DNA of 64,000 nucleotides from Aldehydirespirator sp965204875 (lineage in GTDB: Bacteria > Actinomycetota > Acidimicrobiia > Acidimicrobiales > Aldehydirespiratoraceae), in NCBI GenBank assembly GCA_965204875.1, contig OZ242020.1, positions 2,790,001 through 2,854,000 of the forward strand, in the 5' to 3' direction. The notes under the pieces are model-generated. The model had not been told where the DNA came from. It saw nothing but the letters and a program-made list of their open reading frames with translations, and made no database searches. Positions within the stretch are counted from its first letter, which is position 1, and each line of letters begins with the position of its first letter. Positions 58,941 to 64,000 of the stretch are shown here, piece after piece. The translations under genes were made by a program, and so were the position numbers.

Positions 58941-59702
58941 GTGGCCCGCCACCCGTATCTCGATGTGGAGGGTCCCATTGCGTTCGCCCACCGTGGTGGT
59001 GCCGGCTCGTATCCCGAGAACACGCTGCGAGCCTTCCGTCACGCCGTCTCGCTGGGCTTCACCCATGTGGAGACCGATGTCCACGCCACCGCTGACGGGG
59101 TGGCAGTGGCCTTCCACGACGACTCGCTGGACCGGGTGACCGAAGGCCGCGGCGCCATCGCAGAGATGCCGTGGCAACAAGTCCGCCACGCCCTGGTGAA
59201 CGGCACCGATCCGATCCTGCGCCTCGACGAGCTGCTCGAGGCGCTGCCCGGCACGCGCATCAATCTCGACCCCAAGAGCGACGCCGCCGTGGAGCCGCTG
59301 GTCGAAGTCCTGAAGCGGTCAGACGCCGTCGAGCGAGTCTGCGTGTGCTCGTTCTCAGACAGGCGCACCGAGCGCACCAGGGGGATGCTGGGTCCGTCGC
59401 TGTGCGTGGGGGCGGGCCCCGGGGGCGTCCTGAGGCTCATCGCAGCGACCGCCCGCCTGCCGGTACCGAGATCGCTGGACTTCCACGTGGCGCAGGTGCC
59501 GGTGACGGCCCGAGGTGTGAGGATCGTGCGGCGCTCGGTGGTCGAGGCCGCCCACCGCCACGGTGCGGACGTTCACGTGTGGACGATCGACGATCCCGCG
59601 GAGATGCACCGCCTCCTGGACCTGGGCGTTGACGGCATCATGACCGACCGGCCCGAAAGGCTCCGCCAGGTGATGATCGATCGCGGCCACTGGAGCCCCT
59701 GA
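58941..59702 (+). CDS. glycerophosphodiester phosphodiesterase
   Basis: A 253-residue TIM-barrel enzyme that splits glycerophosphodiesters into an alcohol and glycerol 3-phosphate. Catalytic segments are IAFAHRGGAGSYPENTLRAF, HVETDVHATADGVAVAFHDD and NLDPKS. The C-terminal strand shows VHVWTIDDPAEMHRLLDLGV, then DGIMTDRPE. There is no signal peptide, so it is probably cytoplasmic. Confidence 0.93.
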   Translation: MARHPYLDVEGPIAFAHRGGAGSYPENTLRAFRHAVSLGFTHVETDVHATADGVAVAFHDDSLDRVTEGRGAIAEMPWQQVRHALVNGTDPILRLDELLEALPGTRINLDPKSDAAVEPLVEVLKRSDAVERVCVCSFSDRRTERTRGMLGPSLCVGAGPGGVLRLIAATARLPVPRSLDFHVAQVPVTARGVRIVRRSVVEAAHRHGADVHVWTIDDPAEMHRLLDLGVDGIMTDRPERLRQVMIDRGHWSP

Positions 59703-59876
59703 CAGCACCAGCAAGCGCTCGCATCCCACGGTCCGCCAAGAGTCCCGAGACTCCCGACATCGCCGAAGGCGCAACCGCTGGACGGCTACTCGGGGCTCCG
59801 TCGCGCCAATGCCCGCGGCTGCACCAGCGACATGCGGCTCTCAAGAGATTCACCCGCGCTGCGATACGCCAGGGTC

Positions 59877-59882
59877 TATACT
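59877..59882 (+). promoter_or_regulatory. candidate -10 box upstream of the first surface-protein gene
   Basis: TATACT lies about 105 bases before the ATG at 59989 in the otherwise featureless gap 59703-59988. A good -35 element was not found, so the assignment is weak. Confidence 0.25.
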
Positions 59883-59988
59883 GCGCGCCAGTCGATCTCG
59901 GGTTTGCTCCGCGGGTGCCCCGAAGAGACTGACGGGTACCCTAGGAGGGGTGCCGAAGACCATAGCAACCTATGAAAGGTAGGTACAA

Positions 59989-60645
59989 ATGAAGAGAATC
60001 ATCGCAGTGGCCGCCGCAGCGAGCCTGATCGCGCTCTTCGCGTTCGCCGGTTCAGCATCAGCTGACGGCCACGGCCCCACCGTCACCTCCGATCCGGCCA
60101 CAGTGGCTGCCGAGGGGGAGGAACACACCTTTACGGTCACCGGCTCGGGCTTCACGCCAGGGAATGTGCTGTTCGTTCTGCCGTGTACCTACCCCGGCGA
60201 TCCCCTGACACCGGATTCAACGCCAGAACAGATGGCCGCCTCTCTGGGCGCAATAACTCAAGCGAGCTGCAAGCTGGAAGCTGACTATCTTGTGCCCGTG
60301 CCGGCCGATGCTGATGGCAATTTCTCCGTTATGCGCACCGTAACGGTTGAAGCCAACCTCGCCTGGGTTGCCGGTGACCAGGCGCAGACAGAGGTAGGCA
60401 GCGTTCCCATCCTTGTCGCCGGAGGCATGATGGACGACATGGACATGGACGACATGGACATGGATGAGGACATGGACATGAACGACGACATGGACGACGG
60501 TGAGATGCCCATGGGTGGTCCCATGACCGGCTTCGGTGGCACTGCCGGCGACGGTGGCAGCGGCTCAGCCCTCCCGCTGGCGGCAGGCCTGCTCGCTGTC
60601 ACAGTTCTGGGCGGCGCCGCGATCGCGCTCCGTCGCAACAACTGA
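59989..60645 (+). CDS. secreted surface protein with Met/Asp-rich repeat and sortase-like C-terminus (paralogue A)
   Basis: 218 residues. A signal peptide (KRIIAVAAAASLIALFAFAG) is followed by a beta domain (HTFTVTGSGFTPGNVLFVLP, with a Cys pair), then a run of M-D-D/M-D-M units (about residues 145-172). The end is Gly-rich, then LPLAAG, a hydrophobic stretch and RRNN. This is laid out like a sortase substrate, with LPLAAG in place of LPxTG. A class F sortase gene follows after 24 bases. The first and last parts are nearly identical to paralogue B at 61557. Confidence 0.82.
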   Translation: MKRIIAVAAAASLIALFAFAGSASADGHGPTVTSDPATVAAEGEEHTFTVTGSGFTPGNVLFVLPCTYPGDPLTPDSTPEQMAASLGAITQASCKLEADYLVPVPADADGNFSVMRTVTVEANLAWVAGDQAQTEVGSVPILVAGGMMDDMDMDDMDMDEDMDMNDDMDDGEMPMGGPMTGFGGTAGDGGSGSALPLAAGLLAVTVLGGAAIALRRNN

Positions 60646-60669
60646 CATCCGGCCTACCCGGAGGGATCG

Positions 60670-61518
60670 GTGTTCATAGCGGGCGCTGAGACCTTCACGG
60701 TACTGCGCACTGCGGCAGCGGCATTGATCGCCGCTGCCGCAGTCGCGTCCTGCAGCGGGACCGCCGGGACAGAACCCGCCAGCCGCCTCGACGACACCGA
60801 CCCGGCAACTACGGCGGCTGACGCTACGGGCTTAGCCGATCCTGTCGCTCTGACTGACCTGATGCCAGGCTCGCTCTCAGAGTCCCAGCGAGTGGCATCT
60901 GCCGATCTTGCCGCCTCGCCACTCGCACCTGCGACACGTCCAAGCGACGCACGCATCGACTCGGCGGCATCGCCTCTCGGAACAGCAGCAGCCGCCGGTG
61001 CCTCACGCGGTTCCGCCGCCAGCACCCGCCAGGACGGCATGGGTGGGAATCCCATAGCCGGGAGTGTCCGGGTCCAGGCCGCCGATCCGGTCACCATCCG
61101 CATCCCGACCATCGAGGTAGAGGCACCTGTGATCGCCCTCGGCCTCAACGACGACGGCACCATCGAGGTTCCCTCGCGCACTCACGAGACAGGCTGGTGG
61201 CGCGACGGCCCCGAGCCCGGAGAGGCCGGCGCGTCCGTGATCCTCGGACACGTTGACTCGCGCACGGGCCCCGCCGTCTTCCACGGCCTCAGGCGACTGC
61301 TCGCCGGCGATGAGATCCATGTGGACCGCGCCGACGGGACCACCGTCACCTACGTGGTCGAGTCGTCGGGGCAGCACTCCAAGGACGACTTCCCCACCGA
61401 AGCCGTGTACGGAGCGACCGACCAGCCCACGCTCCGCCTCGTCACCTGCGGCGGGGACTTCGACCAGGGCGAGCGTTCCTACCTCGACAACTACATAGTC
61501 TTCGCCTCGCTCGCATAG
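60670..61518 (+). CDS. class F sortase
   Basis: A 282-residue protein with a hydrophobic N-terminus and lipobox-like AVASCSG, a Ser/Ala/Thr-rich linker to about residue 135, then the sortase barrel. The catalytic residues are His in VILGHVDS, Cys in RLVTCGG and Arg in GERSYLDN. The domain start VTIRIPTIEVEAPVIALGLN is typical of class F. It sits between two paralogous candidate substrates, which suggests a dedicated surface-anchoring unit. Confidence 0.9.
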   Translation: MFIAGAETFTVLRTAAAALIAAAAVASCSGTAGTEPASRLDDTDPATTAADATGLADPVALTDLMPGSLSESQRVASADLAASPLAPATRPSDARIDSAASPLGTAAAAGASRGSAASTRQDGMGGNPIAGSVRVQAADPVTIRIPTIEVEAPVIALGLNDDGTIEVPSRTHETGWWRDGPEPGEAGASVILGHVDSRTGPAVFHGLRRLLAGDEIHVDRADGTTVTYVVESSGQHSKDDFPTEAVYGATDQPTLRLVTCGGDFDQGERSYLDNYIVFASLA

Positions 61519-61556
61519 GCTGGAATCCATACGAACCCCGGAAAGGACCTGTACCA

Positions 61557-62192
61557 ATGAAGAGAATCATCGCAGTGGCCGCCGCAGCAAGCCTGATCAC
61601 GCTTCTCGCGTTCACCGGCTCGGCCGCGGCCGACGGCCACGCCATCTCCGTTGACCCCATGTCGGTCGATGAGCCCGGCACACACCTGATCACAGTGTCA
61701 GCAGCCGCCGGATGGCCCGAGGAAGGCACAACCCTGATTGCCTGCCCCGGCTACCGGGGCGTGAAACCCGAGCCGCCGCTGGGGCCGGACGTGGTCACGA
61801 TGTGCGACATGGGAAACATCATCCAGATCATGGTCGACTCTGACGGCTCATTTTCGGCCGATGTCGAGCTTGACATCGGTGCAGATGGACTGGTGATCCT
61901 TGTCGGCAACCTGGCTGCCGGCCTGAACGAACTCGCCGTGATCCACGTCGGCATGATGGATGACGACATGGACGCCGAGGACGGAGACATGGGCATGGAC
62001 GGCGAGATGATGGACGAGGACATGCACATGGACGACATGGACGACGGTGAGATGCCCATGGGTGGTGCCATGACCGGCTTCGGTGGAACCGCCGGCGACG
62101 GTGGCATCGGCTCAGCCCTCCCGCTGGCGGCAGGCCTGCTGGCCGTCACAGTTCTGGGCGGCGCCGCGATCGCGCTTCGTCGCAACAACTGA
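61557..62192 (+). CDS. secreted surface protein with Met/Asp-rich repeat and sortase-like C-terminus (paralogue B)
   Basis: 211 residues with the same plan as paralogue A: signal peptide KRIIAVAAAASLITLLAFTG, a beta domain with a Cys pair (TTLIACPGYR, VTMCDMGN), a M/D/E-rich repeat (about 140-170) and the same GSALPLAAGLLAVTVLGG end with RRNN. The 5' first 40 or so bases and the 3' 150 bases are almost identical to paralogue A, while the central domain has diverged strongly. That is consistent with gene conversion at the ends or fast evolution of the exposed domain. Confidence 0.82.
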   Translation: MKRIIAVAAAASLITLLAFTGSAAADGHAISVDPMSVDEPGTHLITVSAAAGWPEEGTTLIACPGYRGVKPEPPLGPDVVTMCDMGNIIQIMVDSDGSFSADVELDIGADGLVILVGNLAAGLNELAVIHVGMMDDDMDAEDGDMGMDGEMMDEDMHMDDMDDGEMPMGGAMTGFGGTAGDGGIGSALPLAAGLLAVTVLGGAAIALRRNN

Positions 62193-62264
62193 CGTCCAGC
62201 CAGCAGCGAGGGCGGACCGGCGTCCCATCACGGGGGCTTTGCAGCCTTCGGCCAACTTGCCTAG

Positions 62265-62295
62265 CCGCTGCGTCAGTGGCCGGCTAGCGCAGCGG
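62265..62295. terminator. possible bidirectional hairpin between convergent genes
   Basis: CCGCTGCG (62265-62272) and CGCAGCGG (62288-62295) form a perfect eight-base stem around a 15-base loop at the junction of paralogue B and gltD. It overlaps the gltD stop region. No U-run is visible. Confidence 0.35.
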
Positions 62296-63747
62296 TGTCG
62301 ACGAGGGCGCGACCACGGACGGAAGCTCGGTGGCGCCGGTGAGGTGTGAGTCCACCGCCGCGGCACAGGCCCGGCCCTCGGCTATGGCCCACACGATGAG
62401 GCTCTGGCCGCGGCCCATGTCGCCGCAGACGTACACGCCGTCAACGTTCGTGGCCCAGCGCCCGTCGCGGGACACGTTGCCCCGGGCGTCCAGTTCCACA
62501 CCTAACTGCTCGATCATCGGGCCGCGCTCGGGCCCGGTGAAGCCCATCGCCAGCAGCGCCAGCTCGGCCGGGACCTCCTCCTCGCTGCCGGGCACCTGCT
62601 CGAAGACCATCCGCCCGTCCCGCAGCGCCGGCTCCACCCGAACCGTGGCCAGAGCTGCGAGGTTGCCGCGGCCGTCGCCGATGAACCCGGTCGTGCTGAT
62701 CGCGTAGTCGCGGTCGCCGCCCTCCTCGTGCGCCGAGGACACCCGGTAGATCATCGGCCAGGTGGGCCACGGATCCGCGTCGGCGCGGGTGTCGGGCGGT
62801 CGGGGCATGATCTCGAACTGGCGGATCGAGGCCGCGCCCTGGCGGTGGGCGGTGCCGAGACAGTCGGCGCCGGTGTCGCCGCCGCCGATGATCACCACGC
62901 GCTTGCCCTCAGCCGAGATCGGCGAGGACTCCAGGTCGCCCTGCTGCACCCGGTTGGCGGGCGGCAGGTACTCCATCGCCTGATGCACGCCGCGCAGCTC
63001 CCGGCCCGGGACCTGGAGATCGCGCCACGCCGTGGCGCCGCAGGCCAGCACCACAGCGTCGAACTCGGCCCGCAACTCCTCCGCCCCCACATCAGAGCCC
63101 ACGTCGACGCCGGCCCGAAACTCGGTTCCCTCCGCACGCATCTGCGCCAGGCGGCGGTCGAGGTGGCGCTTCTCCATCTTGAACTCGGGGATGCCGTAGC
63201 GCAGCAGCCCGCCGATGCGGTCGGCCCGCTCGAACACGACCACGCGATGACCGGCGCGGCTGAGCTGCTGCGCCGCCGCCAGCCCGGCAGGCCCCGAGCC
63301 CACGACGGCGACGCTGCGGCCGGTGGACACCGCCGGCGGCTCGGGCACGATCCAGCCCTCGGCCCAGGCCCGGTCGACGATCTCCACCTCCACCTGCTTG
63401 ATGGTCACGGGCGGCTCGTGGATGCCCAGCACGCACGCCGCCTCGCACGGCGCCGGGCAAAGCCGTCCCGTGAACTCCGGGAAGTTGTTGGTGGCGTGCA
63501 GGCGCTCGCTGGCACGGCGCCACTGGCCCCGGTAGACGAGGTCGTTCCAGTCCGGGATCAGGTTGCCGAGCGGGCAGCCTCCGTTGCAGAACGGGATCCC
63601 GCAGTCCATGCAGCGCGACGCCTGCTGTTGCAGCCTCTCGGGCGGGAAGTCCTCGTACACCTCGCGCCAGTCGCGCAGCCGCACCGGCACCGGGCGGCGC
63701 GCCGGCAGCTCACGGTCGTGCAGCAGGAAGCCCCGAGGGTCTGCCAT
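62284..63747 (-). CDS. gltD: glutamate synthase (NADPH) small subunit
   Basis: A 487-residue flavoprotein supplying electrons to GltB for glutamate synthesis. The N-terminal 4Fe-4S cysteines appear in SRCMDCGIPFCNGGCPLGN and CPAPCEAACVLG. The FAD-binding motif is VAVVGSGPAGLAAAQQLSRA, and the NADPH motif is VVIIGGGDTGADCLGTAHRQ. The C-terminal GDMGRGQSLIVWAIAEGR closes the FAD site. It follows gltB by 18 bases in the same operon. Confidence 0.95.
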   Translation of the reverse strand: MADPRGFLLHDRELPARRPVPVRLRDWREVYEDFPPERLQQQASRCMDCGIPFCNGGCPLGNLIPDWNDLVYRGQWRRASERLHATNNFPEFTGRLCPAPCEAACVLGIHEPPVTIKQVEVEIVDRAWAEGWIVPEPPAVSTGRSVAVVGSGPAGLAAAQQLSRAGHRVVVFERADRIGGLLRYGIPEFKMEKRHLDRRLAQMRAEGTEFRAGVDVGSDVGAEELRAEFDAVVLACGATAWRDLQVPGRELRGVHQAMEYLPPANRVQQGDLESSPISAEGKRVVIIGGGDTGADCLGTAHRQGAASIRQFEIMPRPPDTRADADPWPTWPMIYRVSSAHEEGGDRDYAISTTGFIGDGRGNLAALATVRVEPALRDGRMVFEQVPGSEEEVPAELALLAMGFTGPERGPMIEQLGVELDARGNVSRDGRWATNVDGVYVCGDMGRGQSLIVWAIAEGRACAAAVDSHLTGATELPSVVAPSSTPLR

Positions 63748-63765
63748 CGCCCGCGCCCCCGCCCT

Positions 63766-64000
63766 CTAGTCGTGCGCCGAGGCCATGACGGCGACCATCT
63801 CATCGTCTCCGGCGGCGCGGGCCCGCTGCGAGGCGTCCAGCACCCGCCTGTAGTCGATGGGCATCACCTTGGCGAAGTGCGCCGCGGCGGTGCCCCAGTC
63901 CGACAGCAGGCGCTCGGCCACCGCGCTCGCGGTCTCGCTGCGGTGGCGGCTGACGGTCTGGTGCAGCCAGGCGATGTCATCGGGGTCGGGGTGTTCCAGT
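63766..64000 (-). CDS. gltB: glutamate synthase large subunit, C-terminal end (partial)
   Basis: The last 77 codons of a minus-strand gene cut by the window edge. It reads WLHQTVSRHRSETASAVAER, then HFAKVMPIDYRRVLDA and MASAHD before a TAG at 63766-63768. The F-x-K-V-M-P-x-D-Y motif and the position directly before gltD identify GltB. Confidence 0.88.
   Translation of the reverse strand, partial: LEHPDPDDIAWLHQTVSRHRSETASAVAERLLSDWGTAAAHFAKVMPIDYRRVLDASQRARAAGDDEMVAVMASAHD

Overview
The window reads as chromosomal DNA of a high-GC actinobacterium, most likely an Acidimicrobiia-type lineage. The evidence is a complete Pup-proteasome gene set, a DUF3151 protein, a class F sortase, frequent GTG and TTG starts, and several start codons 6-9 nt downstream of a TAnnnT -10 box (leaderless genes). 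The lineage call is inference from gene content. No rRNA, tRNA, CRISPR array, transposase or integrase was recognised.

Region 1 (1-19740) is the Pup-proteasome locus on the minus strand, in transcription order arc, an Aap-type amino-acid ABC transporter (J, Q, M, P), dop, pup, prcB, prcA, pafA. Pup ends in Glu. prcB carries an apparent one-base deletion just after the catalytic Thr. The prcA-pafA junction is interrupted by a plus-strand insertion of about 7 kb (1551-8438) holding a type ISP restriction-modification enzyme and a VapBC toxin-antitoxin pair.

The most striking element is the 3' end of the type ISP gene (5707-6773). Three long poly-C tracts (14, 11 and 13 C) alternate with seven related modules of about 40 codons. 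The modules are paralogous versions of one segment of the enzyme, placed in frames F2, F1, F2, F1, F2, F1, F0, and each ends with its own stop. All three frames leaving each tract are open: two lead to the two modules that follow, and the third runs to the next tract (or to the last module). Slippage at three tracts could therefore select one of seven C-termini. The enzyme's C-terminal specificity-type domain is encoded separately just downstream (6902-7594) with its own strong ribosome binding site. I read this as a combinatorial phase-variable C-terminus switch on a split type ISP enzyme. I know of no described equivalent.

Region 2 (20015-22394) holds a ferredoxin, a small hypothetical and a CoxE-like VWA protein. 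Region 3 (22395-36212) is an aromatic catabolism cluster: two-subunit hydroquinone dioxygenase, maleylacetate reductase, a branched-chain-type ABC importer (five genes), hydroxyquinol 1,2-dioxygenase, a PcpA/LinE-like ring-cleavage enzyme, a second VOC protein, an IclR regulator, a class III CoA-transferase and a citryl-CoA-lyase-like protein. A shared 17-bp operator-like palindrome lies before the maleylacetate reductase gene and in the VOC divergent promoter region.

Region 4 (36226-45938) carries a trypsin-like protease, TrmI, a TtuA/TtuB-like tRNA thiolation pair, small membrane proteins, a DacB-like protein, and a secreted S1 protease followed by a lipoprotein carrying a second copy of the protease prodomain. 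Region 5 (46120-52817) has transketolase, transaldolase, cysD, a small repeat ORF, cysNC and a stand-alone cysC. Region 6 (53072-59702) is housekeeping: ClC channel, RNase D, rhodanese, MobA, DUF3151, GDPD. Region 7 (59989-62192) is a class F sortase between two paralogous Met/Asp-rich surface proteins. The window ends with gltD and the 3' end of gltB on the minus strand.
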